Of a DNA stretch of 64,000 nucleotides, positions 28,964 to 38,726 are shown piece after piece. The translations under genes and the position numbers were made by a program. Source of the DNA: Lewinellaceae bacterium (GTDB lineage: Bacteria > Bacteroidota > Bacteroidia > Chitinophagales > Saprospiraceae); the NCBI GenBank assembly GCA_016708875.1, contig JADJFA010000042.1, positions 1-64,000 of the forward strand. Reading direction: 5' to 3'. The notes beneath the pieces are model-generated. The model was not told the origin of the DNA. It saw only the letters and a program-made list of their open reading frames with translations, and did no database searches. Every line of letters starts with the position of its first letter. Positions within the stretch are counted from its first letter, which is position 1.

Positions 28964-31586
28964 ATGAAACTACTTTCCTTTCTTTTGGCCTCCTTTTTAG
29001 CGGTTTCACTTGCTGCCCAAAATCGTTTTCTCGAACCTGTTTTCGATCAGGTAACCACAACGCCAAACATCATTTATGCCACAAATGCCACAATTCATGG
29101 TTTCCGTTACAGGGCAGGCAATTCCCCAGCCACTTGTACTCGATGTATACGAACCAACGGGCGATACCGCTTCCACCCGCCCCTTGGTATTGGTGATACC
29201 TGGCGGTTTTTACCTTCCTAAAAATCAGAACCTAAATTGTGAGGGTTCATTACGCGACTCCGCAGTCGTTGAAATTTGTACCCGGCTGGCAAAGATGGGT
29301 TATGTGGCTGCGGCCATAGACTACCGTTTAGGCTGGAATCCATTGTCACCGCAACAGGTTGGGCGCATGATGACCTACGTTCAGGCCATGTACCGGGGCA
29401 TTCAGGATTCCCGCTGCGCCATCCGATTTTTTAAAAAAACAGTGGCGGAAGACGTCAATCCTTTTCGGGTGGACACCTCGCGCATTGTGCTGTGGGGCGA
29501 ATCTGATGGAGGCGGGATAGCCTTGGGTGCGGCTTATGCCAACTCGCCAAACGATTGGATTGATCCCAGTTTGATCATTGCTCCACCAAATGTTCCGGCT
29601 ATTATCCCATTTTACATTGGCAACATTTGGGGAACGGATTTGGGTGTACTGGATGCCGCTGGACAAGCGCTGTATGGCCTGCCCGCGGGTGACACGCTCT
29701 GTTACCCCAATTGGCCAGGATATTCCTCTGATTTTCAACTCTGTGTGAGCATGGCCGGTATGATGCCCGACCTGCCCTGGATAAATGCAGGTGAAATGCC
29801 TGCCGTACTTTTTCACGCGCCCAATGATGCCCTGCAAATTTGCGGAGATGCCATGTTTCATGTACCGCCACCATTAAGTTTGCCAGTTACCCCGTTATCC
29901 GGCAGTTGTGTGATTGCTGAAAATCTGGACCTTACGGGAAATAACCAATTATTTCTGGATGCTGATATCAACGATTGCCTGACCAGCAATGCCAATACAT
30001 ACAATGGCGGTCTGGAAGGCTTTTACCCTTTTGTTGGACTTCCGACAGATAAGGCTCGCCCCTGGCAATGGACCGCTCCTTGTGTCAACAATCCCAACGG
30101 ACCCATTGATGGGGCATTCGCCCGGCAATATTTGGATACTATCCTTGCTTATTTCGCTCCCCGCGCTTGCGCCGCATTAGCCCTTTGCAACGCCCAGCCG
30201 GATCCAAGCGGACTATGTGGCACACAGATAAAAGGAAGAGCATATCTTGATTCCAATCAGAATGACACCCTTGATTTGGTCGAATCATATTTTCCCAGTG
30301 TTGTAATCGAAGTTCAGCCGGGCGGATACCACGTCGCTTCTGGCCCTACCGGCAAGTTTAACATCAGCGTGCCACCGGGCGGCTACACGCTGGATGTTCC
30401 AAACCCGCCGAAATATTATACGGCTACCAATGTTCCGATTGCTGCGACTGTCCCTGTGGGCGCGGATGTCGTTCAAAATATCGGGTTGTTCCCAACGGTG
30501 GTTGCAAACGACTTACAGGTGTTTGTCACGTCGTTTACGGAACCAAAACCCGGCTTTTCAAATGCGTTTGCCCTGAAATGGAAGAATGTGGGTACTACCA
30601 TTCTTTCGGGCAGCGTTACGCTTGCCGTTGACCCGGAGTATTTTATTGATAGCAGCAATCCGCCGGCAATGATTTCAGGCGATGTGGCGTGCTGGGATTT
30701 TACCAATTTGCAACCCCTTCAAAGCGGTGAAGCAAGCCTACAGGTGTTCCTCCCTTCCAGTGTTCCGCTTGGCACAATACTAATTTCGACCGCCAGTATT
30801 GACTCGATTGGGGGCATCACGGACGAAACGCCTGGCGATAATATTGCCTCTGTGAGTGAAACGGTGGTTGGCTCTTTTGATCCAAATGACAAACAGGTAA
30901 TCCCGGCAGGCGACGTTACTGCTGAAATTTTAGAGGAAAACAGCGGTTGGCTTAATTACACCGTTCGCTTCCAAAATACCGGTACTGCCCCTGCTGCCAA
31001 TGTATACATTGTGGATACGCTTTCTGAACTGTTGAATATCAATAGTTTGGAAATTGTGAACGCAAGTCACCCCATGCGTTGGGAAATTGGGGGGCAAAGG
31101 ACGCTCACTTGGTTTTTTGACAATATCCAACTCCCCGACAGCCTGCACAACGAATCCGCCAGTCATGGTTTTGTCCGCTTCCGCATTCAGCCTGTTTTGC
31201 CTTTTGAGGATTTGCTGCATAAAACGGCCAGCAATTTTGCAGACATTTATTTTGATTTCAATGCGCCAGTGCGCACCAATACTACGGAAACAACTTTCAC
31301 AGAAGTCAACGATTTACATGCACCCACTGAAGATGCATCAGTACGCGTTGTGCCCAATCCAGCCGGTGATTTTGTGATGCTTCATTGGCCTGTTTTGGAA
31401 TCCAATGAAACGGCCATGCTGCGCATATTGAGTGTAGGGGGCGAACTCGTTTTTTCACGGGAAATTCCAGCAATCAGCCAGGTGTCTTTTGAAAAAGTTG
31501 CGCTGAAGGATTGGCCGACGGGTCTGTACTTTGTTCAATTGCACAGCAAAACCAGAACTATTTCAGGGCGATTTGTGAAAAGATGA
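28964..31586 (+). CDS. secreted alpha/beta-hydrolase with DUF7619-type repeat and T9SS sorting domain (one frameshift)
   Basis: A protein of about 870 residues. The signal peptide begins at 28964 (MKLLSFLLASFLAVSLAAQ). The frame changes near 29118 between 'HGFRYRAGN' and 'PQPLVLDVYEPTGD'. The hydrolase domain has 'PLVLVIPGGFYLP' and the nucleophile motif 'LWGESDGGGIAL', with a GxSxG serine, as in carboxylesterase-type enzymes. An SdrD/CNA-like domain follows ('GRAYLDSNQNDTLD'). Next is a conserved-repeat domain of the DUF7619 type ('SFDPNDKQVIPAGDV...LNYTVRFQNTGTAPAANVYIVDTL'). A T9SS sorting domain ending in 'RTISGRFVKR' closes it. Probable cell-surface or released esterase; the substrate is unknown. 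The frameshift is likely an indel error. Confidence 0.85.
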
Positions 31587-31654
31587 ACGTAGAGACAAAC
31601 TGACTTGTCCGTTCTTCTTTTCCCGGCAACTTTTTTTGGAATTTTGCGTCTCAT

Positions 31655-31707
31655 CCAAAATTGAGGTGACACCTCCTCCTTCGTCGGAGATGTCACCTCA
31701 ATTTTGG
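31655..31707. terminator. 22-bp inverted repeat
   Basis: CCAAAATTGAGGTGACACCTCC faces GGAGATGTCACCTCAATTTTGG around a 9-base loop, with one mismatch. It starts 68 bases after the hydrolase stop and ends 17 bases before the lpxD start. Confidence 0.8.
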
Positions 31708-31724
31708 CTTATCTAAATCATTCC

Positions 31725-32619
31725 ATGGATTTCCCACGCCCTATTCCCGTCCTCGAACTCGCCTTGCGTTTCAACGCCCAAGTCATTGGGGATGAGACAC
31801 TTTCCGCCACTGGCATCAACGAAATCCATAAAGTCCGTCCCGGCGATGTTGCGTTTTCCGATGTGCAAAAATATTTCCAAAAACCCTCGAAAGCGATGCC
31901 ACCGTGCTCCTGCTCAATGCCCCCGCAGAGTGTCCTCCCGGCAAGGCCATTCTCATCGTCGAAAACCCGTTTGAGGTATATGATACCCTGGTACGCGAGC
32001 ACCGTCCTTTTGAGCCGTTGACGGAAACCATAAGCAGCCGAGCTGAAATCCACCCGACCGCCATCATTGAGCCGGGCGTGGTCATAGCTGCCAATGTGCG
32101 TATCGGGGCAAATTCCTACATTCAGGCCAATGCCTACATCGGGGAATACACGATCATTGGCGATGATTGCATTATTGGCCCCGGCGCCATCATAGGCCCG
32201 GATGCTTTTTATTTCAAAAAACAGCCCGACAAGTCATTCAAAAAATGGCGCAGCGGCGGGCGTGTAATCATTGAAAATCAGGTAGATATCGGCGCAGGCT
32301 GCACCATTGCCAAGGGGGTGAGCGGCGATACCATCATAGGAGAAGGCTCGAAACTTGATTGCCAAATCCATATAGGTCACGGTGCAGTGATTGGTAAAAA
32401 CTGCCTTTTTGCAGGGCAGGTCGGCATCGGTGGCAAAACGGTGGTAGAAGACAATGTTGTGCTGTATGGCCAGGTGGGCGTGGCACAGGCGCTGCACATC
32501 GGACAGGGTGCGGTGGTGTCGGCAAAGGAGGGGGCTCCAAAGATTGGGGGGGGGGGGTTTTGGTCCCCAGATGGTCGGCCAACGGATTGGCGCTGAGGCG
32601 TCTCTTCAAAATGATTTAG
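31725..32619 (+). CDS. lpxD: UDP-3-O-acylglucosamine N-acyltransferase LpxD (two frameshifts)
   Basis: An acyltransferase that adds the second 3-hydroxyacyl chain in lipid A synthesis. The N-terminal uridine-binding domain ('LALRFNAQVIGDETLSATGINEIHKVRPGDVAFSD') is followed by a left-handed beta-helix of hexapeptide repeats ('HPTAIIEPGVVIAANVRIGANS', 'GEYTIIGDDCIIGPGAIIGPDAF'). The catalytic His lies in 'CQIHIGHGAVIG'. Two frame changes are needed. One is at the A-run near 31880; the other is in a G12 run at 32546-32557, after which 'GLALRRLFKMI' ends at 32619. Both are homopolymer indels in a usually essential gene, which argues for sequencing error. Bacteroidetes may carry lpxD paralogues, so loss of one copy cannot be excluded. 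Confidence 0.85.
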
Positions 32620-32935
32620 ATGGTGGAAAAGCCCACGTATGTTTTTTGGGATTCCTGTCTTTATCAGACGAGGCTTTTGGCGCAATGCCTGGAGACGGTA
32701 GTTGGCCTTTCCTGGTGGCAATTGCACGGTGATTGCGAAAGGTGCCTGAAAGGCATGGGCTTCCCCCAGCACGCATGTTTTCTGGGGTCTGTTTCCGACA
32801 AATTGGACCGCAAAAGGAGAGGCGCATCGGCAGGATGATGTCAGGAGCAGATAGGCCTCCTGGTGTTGTAGTTTTGGGCATCCTTGGAAAACCCCCACCA
32901 CTTCAAACTTTTCGCCCATTCAATGCATTGATTCA
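32620..32935. other. gap of about 316 bases without a recognised gene
   Basis: Short open frames exist on both strands (for example 32620-32838 and 32733-32939 on plus), but none has a recognisable motif or clear start. They could be pieces of one small frameshifted gene on the plus strand. The region is GC-rich and lacks an obvious hairpin. Confidence 0.35.
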
Positions 32936-34975
32936 ATGAAATTCAAACACAACCTTTTTCTTTCGATTCTTTTAGCCGCCATAGCGTGCAGTGTAAAAAA
33001 GCCAATTTCCACCGCTGATTCTGCGCCGATGGCAGAGAAAGTCTTGCTCGACACCTTTGCAGACCTTCAAATTCTCTGGTACGATCTCCCTGGGTTCGAC
33101 AAACTCTCCATCCGCCAAAAAACCTTCATTTACCACCTGAGTGAAGCCGCACTTGCCGGGCGCGACATCATTTACGACCAGCATTGCAAGCACAATCTCG
33201 CGGTCCGCAAAACGATTGAAGCCATTCACAACACCTACAAGGGCGACAAATCCACTGCAGATTGGAAGGCATTTGAGGTCTACTCCAAGCGGGTTTGGTT
33301 TTCCAACGGCATCCACCACCACTACAACGAGGTGAAAATCCTGCCTGATTTTTCCAAAGCATATTTCAGTTCGCTCTTGCAAGGCTGCGACGCTGCTGCG
33401 CTGCCCATGCCTGTTGCTGATATTCAACACACGCTTTTACCCGTCATTTTCGACCCCAAGGTGATGCCAAAACGCACCAGCAAAGACGGCCCGGATGTTG
33501 TCCTGAATTCTTCTGTTAATTTTTACGAAGGAGTGACCGCCAAGGAAGTGGACAAATTTTACGAGGATAAATTGAAAGGCGCCGGGAATAACCCGCCCTT
33601 GTTTGGCCTCAACTCCAAACTCGTGAAAGATGAAGGCATGTTGAAAGAAATCGTGTGGAAATCTGGCGGGATGTACGGCCCGGCCATTGACAAAATCACC
33701 GAGAATCTTGAAAAAGCCATCCCGTTTGCGGAAAATGCCCAGCAGAAAAAAGCGCTCGGGCTGCTCGTTGCCTATTACAAATCAGGCGATTTGAAAACTT
33801 TTGATGCATACAATATCGAATGGGTAAAAGACACTGAGAGCACCATTGATGTGATCAACGGCTTTATTGAGGTTTATCACGACCCGAAGGGCTACAAGGG
33901 TGATTTTGAGGCAATGGTGCAATACAACGACCCGGAAGCCACCCAAAAAATGGCCATTGTGAGCAAGAATGCACAGTATTTTGAAGACAACTCAACCATC
34001 GCTGCCGCGCACAAAAAAAAGGAAGTGATAGGCGTATCGTACCGCGTAATCAACGTGGCCATGGAAGGTGGCGACTGTGCGCCAAATACGCCGATTGGGG
34101 TGAATTTGCCAAACTCAAACTGGATTCGCGAGATAGGCTCCAAATCCATCAGCCTCAACAACATCGAAAACGCCTACAACCAAGTCGGTGGTGCGCTTGC
34201 CCTTCAGGAATTTGCCAACGACCCTACAGAAATCAAGTACGCAAAAAAGTACGGCGAGGCTTGTGGTAAAATGCACACCGCGCTTCACGAAGTCATCGGT
34301 CATGCGAGCGGTCAAATGAACCCTGGGGTGCCAGAACCCAATGTCACGCTCAAACATTACTCCAGTACACTGGAAGAAGCGCGCGCCGATCTGGTGGCCC
34401 TTTACTTCATGCCCGATCCGAAACTTGTAGCATGGGGACTTTTGCCCGATGCCAAGGCCTACATGGCCGAGTACGACAATTATATCCGCAACGGCTTGCT
34501 CCAGCAATTGCGCCGCCTGCCCGCTGGCGCCGACATTGAAGAAGACCACATGCGCAACCGCCAACTCGTGGCAGCATGGGCGTTTGAAAAAGGAAAGGCT
34601 GACAATGTGATTGTCAAAAATATGCGCAACGGCAAGACCTATTACGATATTCGTAATTACGCCAAATTGCGTGTGCTTTTTGGCCAATTACTTGCTGAAA
34701 TTCAACGAATTAAATCAGAAGGTGATTACAAATCTGCAGAAACACTGGTGGAGAAATACGGCGTAAAAACCGACAAAGCCACTGGGGCCGAGGTCAAAAC
34801 CCGCTACGCCGCTTTGCCAACCAAAGCCTATTCCGGCTTCGTGCAGCCCAAACTGGTGGCCCAAAAAGATGCCCAAGGCAACATCATTGATGTGAAAGTG
34901 GAGCGCGAGTTTGACTTCGTGAAGCAGATGCTTCGCTATGGGAAGCAGTACTCGTTTTTGCCGGTGAGGAATTAA
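32936..34975 (+). CDS. dipeptidyl-peptidase III family (M49) zinc peptidase lipoprotein
   Basis: A 679-residue protein with a lipoprotein signal (MKFKHNLFLSILLAAIAC, Cys18), so it is anchored in the periplasm or at the outer membrane. The M49 zinc motif HExxGH is 'HEVIGH' at about 451-456, and the second motif 'EEARAD' near 480 supplies the third ligand. 'GHASGQMNPGV' after the first motif is typical of bacterial DPP III-like proteins. The enzyme removes dipeptides from the N-termini of short peptides, so a role in peptide scavenging is likely. The reading frame is intact over its whole length, in contrast to several neighbours. Confidence 0.9.
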   Translation: MKFKHNLFLSILLAAIACSVKKPISTADSAPMAEKVLLDTFADLQILWYDLPGFDKLSIRQKTFIYHLSEAALAGRDIIYDQHCKHNLAVRKTIEAIHNTYKGDKSTADWKAFEVYSKRVWFSNGIHHHYNEVKILPDFSKAYFSSLLQGCDAAALPMPVADIQHTLLPVIFDPKVMPKRTSKDGPDVVLNSSVNFYEGVTAKEVDKFYEDKLKGAGNNPPLFGLNSKLVKDEGMLKEIVWKSGGMYGPAIDKITENLEKAIPFAENAQQKKALGLLVAYYKSGDLKTFDAYNIEWVKDTESTIDVINGFIEVYHDPKGYKGDFEAMVQYNDPEATQKMAIVSKNAQYFEDNSTIAAAHKKKEVIGVSYRVINVAMEGGDCAPNTPIGVNLPNSNWIREIGSKSISLNNIENAYNQVGGALALQEFANDPTEIKYAKKYGEACGKMHTALHEVIGHASGQMNPGVPEPNVTLKHYSSTLEEARADLVALYFMPDPKLVAWGLLPDAKAYMAEYDNYIRNGLLQQLRRLPAGADIEEDHMRNRQLVAAWAFEKGKADNVIVKNMRNGKTYYDIRNYAKLRVLFGQLLAEIQRIKSEGDYKSAETLVEKYGVKTDKATGAEVKTRYAALPTKAYSGFVQPKLVAQKDAQGNIIDVKVEREFDFVKQMLRYGKQYSFLPVRN

Positions 34976-35522
34976 GGTGGTGTGAATGCTTGGGCTGAAA
35001 ACGCCTCATTTGGGACAAGACCAAATGCTGCGTGTCTTTTGGGGCAATACGAACCGCTATTCCAACTACCCAAACCCAAAACTGCATTTTCATCCCGGCA
35101 GCATTTTTCAGAACACCTAATCAGGGCGATTTTTGCCAGAATGGGGGGGGGGCGGGGCGGTTGGGGTCTGGCCGCTGGCGCGGTCACCCAGTAAATCAGG
35201 CGGGGGGCTGGGGGGGGGCCGGCATGACCCACCCATTTTAGTTTGTGTCCATTGGCGCCAATCTATTGGGGGAAATGGGGGCACTGTCAATGGCGAAAAG
35301 CCGAGGAAATAGGTAGAGAAACGTAACATTGTTATATAGGATGGCATACTCCTGCATAAATAAGTCTATTTATGTTAAAATTCTTTTAGGGATTCGATAA
35401 AAATATGTTAAAATTTCAATTCGGTAAAAAATATTTTACGCCCTCCCCGTTCCATAATTTTAACATTCCGGCTATGATTTCTTGTTACTATTCTATTGTT
35501 TCACCCTTTAAATTTATACAAC
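34976..35522. other. 547-base gap with G-runs and AT-rich promoter region
   Basis: The first half (to about 35230) is GC-rich with long G tracts at 35143-35151 and around 35200-35219, and small ORFs with no recognisable content. The second half is abruptly AT-rich and contains two copies of ATGTTAAAATT, at 35370-35380 and 35405-35415. These may be regulatory for the AraC-like gene at 35523. The switch marks the left boundary of the AT-rich stress region. Confidence 0.45.
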
Positions 35523-36089
35523 ATGAAATTGTATGTCAAAAATATGGTGAGCATCTGTTGCAAAAGAGTAGTAAAATCCGAGCTGAAAAAACTTGGAGTA
35601 TTTTATCTTGGGGTGCAATTAGGTGAAATTGAAATACAGGGAGATATCACGGATTCAAAACGCGAGCAGTTCAAGAATGCTTTGCAAAGATTTGGTCTGG
35701 ACCTTTTAGAGGACAAGAAAACCATTTTAATTGAAAGAATAAAAAATCTGGTGATTGAAATGGTTTATACTCCTGAAGTGGTTCGAAATGCAAGTTTTAC
35801 CGATTTTATCGCTCGAAAACTACATTATCACTATACCTATCTTTCCAATCTTTTTTCAAAGGCAATGGGTATAACGATTGAGCAATACTTCATAGCGAAT
35901 AAAATAGAGCGCGTCAAGGAATTGATCTTCAATGATGAATACAATCTGACCGAAATCTCTTTCATTTTAAATTATAGCAGTGTTGCGCATCTTTCAAACC
36001 AGTTTAAAAAAATGACAGGTTTGACGCCATCACAATTCAAAAAGCTTAAAGAAAAGCCTCGCTGCGGGCTTGATAGGATGGGAATATAA
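35523..36089 (+). CDS. AraC-type regulator with HMA-like N-domain (paralogue 1)
   Basis: A 188-residue protein. Residues 1-75 have the beta-alpha-beta-beta-alpha-beta pattern of heavy-metal-associated (HMA) domains. The metal motif CxxC is replaced by 'MVSICCK', so only the second Cys position (plus an extra Cys) remains. Residues 85-180 form the AraC/XylS double helix-turn-helix ('DYxYLSNLFSKAMGITIEQYF', 'NLTEISFILNYSSVAHLSNQFKKMTGLTPSQFKKL'). It is one of four paralogues in this window and has no effector-type cupin domain. It is followed closely by paralogue 2 (51 bases). It lacks the 21-bp operator upstream but has two ATGTTAAAATT words. Likely a DNA-binding activator; the signal is unknown. 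Confidence 0.85.
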   Translation: MKLYVKNMVSICCKRVVKSELKKLGVFYLGVQLGEIEIQGDITDSKREQFKNALQRFGLDLLEDKKTILIERIKNLVIEMVYTPEVVRNASFTDFIARKLHYHYTYLSNLFSKAMGITIEQYFIANKIERVKELIFNDEYNLTEISFILNYSSVAHLSNQFKKMTGLTPSQFKKLKEKPRCGLDRMGI

Positions 36090-36140
36090 AAAAAAATTGT
36101 ATCTTCGTCCGTTCTACTTTGATCGTAGCACACACTCTAT

Positions 36141-36701
36141 GTGAAGGTGTTTGTCAAATATATGGTGAGTAATCGCTGCAAGATGGTAGTGAAGACCGAG
36201 TTGAAGAAACTTGGATTACATTATGTAATGGTGAATTTGGGCGAAATAGATATTCTGGAAGAGCTCTCAAAGTCGCAACGGGAACAGCTCAAAATTGGGC
36301 TGCAAAAATCAGGGCTGGAGCTCATGGATGACAAAAGAGCCATCCTGATAGAAAAAATTAAAAATGTGATTATCGAGATGGTGCATTACACGGACGCACC
36401 GCTCAAAGTCAACTTTTCTAATTTCCTGGCCGAAAAACTACAGCACGACTATACCTATCTCTCTAACCTGTTTTCGGAAGTTGTGGGTACTACTATTGAA
36501 CATTTTATTATTGCCCACAAAATAGAACGCGTTAAAGAATTAATTGTCTACGGCGAGCTGAATCTTACCGAAATCTCCTACCTACTGAATTATAGCAGTG
36601 TGGCACATTTGTCCACCCAGTTCAAAAAAGTGACGGGACTAACACCTTCGCACTTTAAAAAAATGAAACGGAAGCGACTAAGCCCGCTTGATGAGGTATA
36701 G
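36141..36701 (+). CDS. AraC-type regulator with HMA-like N-domain (paralogue 2)
   Basis: A 186-residue paralogue of the preceding gene with the same layout. The N-domain has 'KYMVSNRCKMVVKTELKKLGLHYVMVNLGEIDI', with a single Cys at the second HMA metal-ligand position. The C-domain has 'HDYTYLSNLFSEVVGTTIEHFI' and 'NLTEISYLLNYSSVAHLSTQFKKVTGLTPSHFKKM'. The start is GTG at 36141, required because the alignment with paralogues 1 and 3 begins there and no ATG is available. It is probably co-transcribed with paralogue 1 or has its own weak promoter. It is followed by a long inverted repeat. Candidate binder of the tandem operator found throughout this region (inference). Confidence 0.85.
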   Translation: MKVFVKYMVSNRCKMVVKTELKKLGLHYVMVNLGEIDILEELSKSQREQLKIGLQKSGLELMDDKRAILIEKIKNVIIEMVHYTDAPLKVNFSNFLAEKLQHDYTYLSNLFSEVVGTTIEHFIIAHKIERVKELIVYGELNLTEISYLLNYSSVAHLSTQFKKVTGLTPSHFKKMKRKRLSPLDEV

Positions 36702-36746
36702 GCCGAAAAATAGTCATCACTAATTTTGAGCACTCTAAGGCTTTAT

Positions 36747-36892
36747 TTGAATGACGATTGACGAGTACATGATTGTTGATTTTTGATGTAATGGACGATG
36801 TAATTATTGACAATGGCGTCACATCGGCCATTACCAATCCACCATTATTACATCAAAAATCAACAATCATGTATTCGTCAATCGTCAATCAA
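36747..36892. terminator. 45-bp inverted repeat between convergent units
   Basis: The arms 36747-36791 and 36847-36892 pair with few mismatches (TTGATTTTTGATGTAAT facing ATTACATCAAAAATCAA, extending outward to TTGACGATTGACG-type ends). It separates the AraC-like pair from the minus-strand glucosaminidase. Confidence 0.8.
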
Positions 36893-36903
36893 ACTCAATT
36901 GGC

Positions 36904-37543
36904 TCAAGTAGCTCGGCTAACCAAGGCGTTTAACGAACGGCCAATTCTTGCAGCCCGACTTTTTGAATGATGCAGCACGGCTTCGTCCCAATCGGGATTC
37001 ATGCTATATCCAGGTTCGGAATCGGTCATTTTCAAACCATCTATTACACAGCGAGAATCGTCCATAGGGCAGACGAGTGCATCAGCATACCAAACCCGGC
37101 TTTTGACGAAATTACTGAAATCCGCAACGGCTTCATCAGCGGAGTTGTACAACCGAAATTTAGTCTCCTCACCATCGTGCCATTTCGAATAGGGCGGTCC
37201 AGTCCAGGGATTGCTGGCTTTAATACCGAATGGATTGCCCGCTTTCATAAAAAGTTCGCTCTTAAAACTTGATTCATGGATCGCAATGGCAATAACCACA
37301 GGCGCCGAAATGCCAATTCTATTTTCTAGATTGATTGCGGCTTGTACATATAGTTCCACAATAAGAGCATTGGCATCATACATGGAGGCGATGCGAGCAG
37401 ATACAGCCTTAACATCGCCATTAAACAAGGGCTCCACTGTATTAGACACCTTTGGCTGTTTGAGCCAATGGTTTACCTGCAACAAGCATTAGACCCAATA
37501 AGAAAATGCTTGCCAAAAATGGATAACACGATTTGTTTTTCAT
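36904..37543 (-). CDS. secreted glucosaminidase (FlgJ/LytG-type), one frameshift
   Basis: The signal peptide starts at 37543 (MKNKSCYPFLASIFLLGLMLVAGKPLAQ), in a different frame from the domain. One base change near 37455-37475 joins them. The mature protein (about 185 residues) has a glucosaminidase/mannosyl-glycoprotein-endo-glycosidase fold: 'IGISAPVVIAIAIHESSF' with the catalytic Glu, 'KAGNPFGIKAS', and 'FRLYNSADEAVADFSNFV'. It hydrolyses N-acetylglucosaminyl bonds in peptidoglycan. It lies 40 bases downstream of the small membrane-protein gene on the same strand, so it is probably in its operon and under operator 1. Confidence 0.82.
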
Positions 37544-37583
37544 GGCGAATAATTTAAAATGAACTATTGGAGTGTGCTGAATT

Positions 37584-37739
37584 TCACACAGCATTTCTCC
37601 CACTAATTACGCGAATTAGCACTGCAATAATTGCAATTACGAGCAAAATGTGAATGATTCCTCCGGCATTAAAGCCAACGAATCCTACGGCCCAACCTAT
37701 TATTAAGATTACGGCAACTATATAAAGCAGATTTCCCAT
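37584..37739 (-). CDS. small membrane protein, lmo0937/DUF5670-like
   Basis: A 51-residue protein with two hydrophobic helices: 'LYIVAVILIIGWAVGFVGF', then 'AGGIIHILLVIAIIAVLIRVI'. The sequence pattern (GNLLYIVAVILIIGWAVGFVGFxAGGIIHxLLVIAIIAVL) is that of the lmo0937/DUF5670 family, which often sits near stress genes in Bacteroidetes. The ATG at 37739 and stop at 37584 give the usual length. It is the first gene behind operator 1 (reading leftwards), with a 42-base leader, and shares the intergenic region with the divergent OmpA gene. The molecular function is unknown. Confidence 0.85.
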   Translation of the reverse strand: MGNLLYIVAVILIIGWAVGFVGFNAGGIIHILLVIAIIAVLIRVISGRNAV

Positions 37740-37780
37740 TATTGTGACTGTTTAATTGTTATTAATTGTTTTTAACGCTA

Positions 37781-37846
37781 CAAAAGTGCGGGCAACCTTT
37801 CTCCGTGTTGTTACAAAATTTAATAATTATGTTACATCATTCACAC
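37781..37846 (-). promoter_or_regulatory. tandem operator 1 plus -7 box (small membrane protein operon)
   Basis: On the minus strand: GTGTGAATGATGTAAC, then AAATTTTGTAAC. The two TGTAAC cores start exactly 21 bp apart (37836 and 37815). A CACTTTTG -7 box follows 26 bp after the second core. It is back to back with operator 2. Confidence 0.8.
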
Positions 37847-37872
37847 GCCTGGCCCACAATGGATCAATTAAA

Positions 37873-37939
37873 GTGTGAATGATGTAACTCTTTGCTGGAA
37901 TTATGTAACAGTCATCTGCTTACAAAGCACCCACCTTTG
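37873..37939 (+). promoter_or_regulatory. tandem operator 2 plus -7 box (OmpA operon)
   Basis: GTGTGAATGATGTAAC then GAATTATGTAAC. The cores are at 37883 and 37904 (21 bp apart), and TTTG of CACCTTTG is at 37936, 27 bp after the second core. The leader to the OmpA start is 37 bases. Confidence 0.85.
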
Positions 37940-37975
37940 TACAGTGAAAATTTATCTATCAAGTAAAACTGAATC

Positions 37976-38663
37976 ATGAACAAAATAATTTTTTCTTTGA
38001 TATTGTCCGTTGCACTTTTTGCCGGATGTAAAAGTGCTCAAAAAGGCCAGGCCAACAATAAAAAAGGCATGAATAAAACCGAGAAGGGCGCAGTAATTGG
38101 CGCTTCCTCGGGTGCTGTAGTGGGGGGCATTATTGGCAATAAAAGCAAGAACACAGCACTAGGCGCTATTATAGGTGCAGCAGTGGGTGGTTCTGTTGGG
38201 GCAATTATTGGAAATAGAATGGATAAGCAAGCCAAAAAAAATGGAGGAGGATTTGGCAGGCACAGCAACCGTGGAAAGGGTCGGGGAAGGCATCAAATTG
38301 ACTTTTGATAGCCAACTATTATTTGACTTTGGCAAATCAAACTTGAAGGAATCTAATAAAGATGATCTTAGGAAATTTGCAGAGACATTGAAAGAATATC
38401 CTGATACTGAAATACTTATTGTTGGTCATACAGACAACGTTGGGTCTAACTCCTTCAATCAAACCCTGTCCAAAAAAAGAGCCGCTGCGGTATCTAATTA
38501 CCTTGACGCTTTAGGTGTAAGCAGTGGTCGTCTTGCAACTACGGGTAAAGGGGAAACGCAACCTATTGTTTCCAACGACACCGATGAAAGTCGTTCGCAG
38601 AATCGCCGTGTTGAAATTGCGATTTATGCAAATGAAAAAATGAAACAAGAAGCGGGACAATAA
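37976..38663 (+). CDS. OmpA-family lipoprotein with glycine-zipper (YiaD-like), one frameshift
   Basis: The N-terminus has a lipobox (LFAGC, Cys18). A basic linker and a glycine-zipper segment follow ('GAVIGASSGAVVGGIIGNKSKNTALGAIIGAAVGGSVGAIIGNRMD' region, residues about 35-85). The OmpA peptidoglycan-binding domain comes next ('LFDFGKSNLKESNKDDLRKF', 'ILIVGHTDNVGSNSFNQTLSKKRAAAVSNYL', 'NRRVEIAIYAN'). The frame changes in the eight-A run at 38234-38241; with seven A the reading continues 'QAKKMEEDLAGTATVERVGEGIK' without a break. It tethers the outer membrane to peptidoglycan. First gene of the operator-2 unit, with the barrel protein downstream after 63 bases. Confidence 0.88.
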
Positions 38664-38726
38664 TTGAACGAGTAAAATAAACCGCTCAATTAAGTCTCTA
38701 AATCACTTTTTAAATTTGATAATTTT

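Noticed and set aside
35000..35350. Protein-coding gene in the G-rich gap
   Set aside because: The open frames on both strands are low-complexity Gly/Pro shadows of the G tracts.
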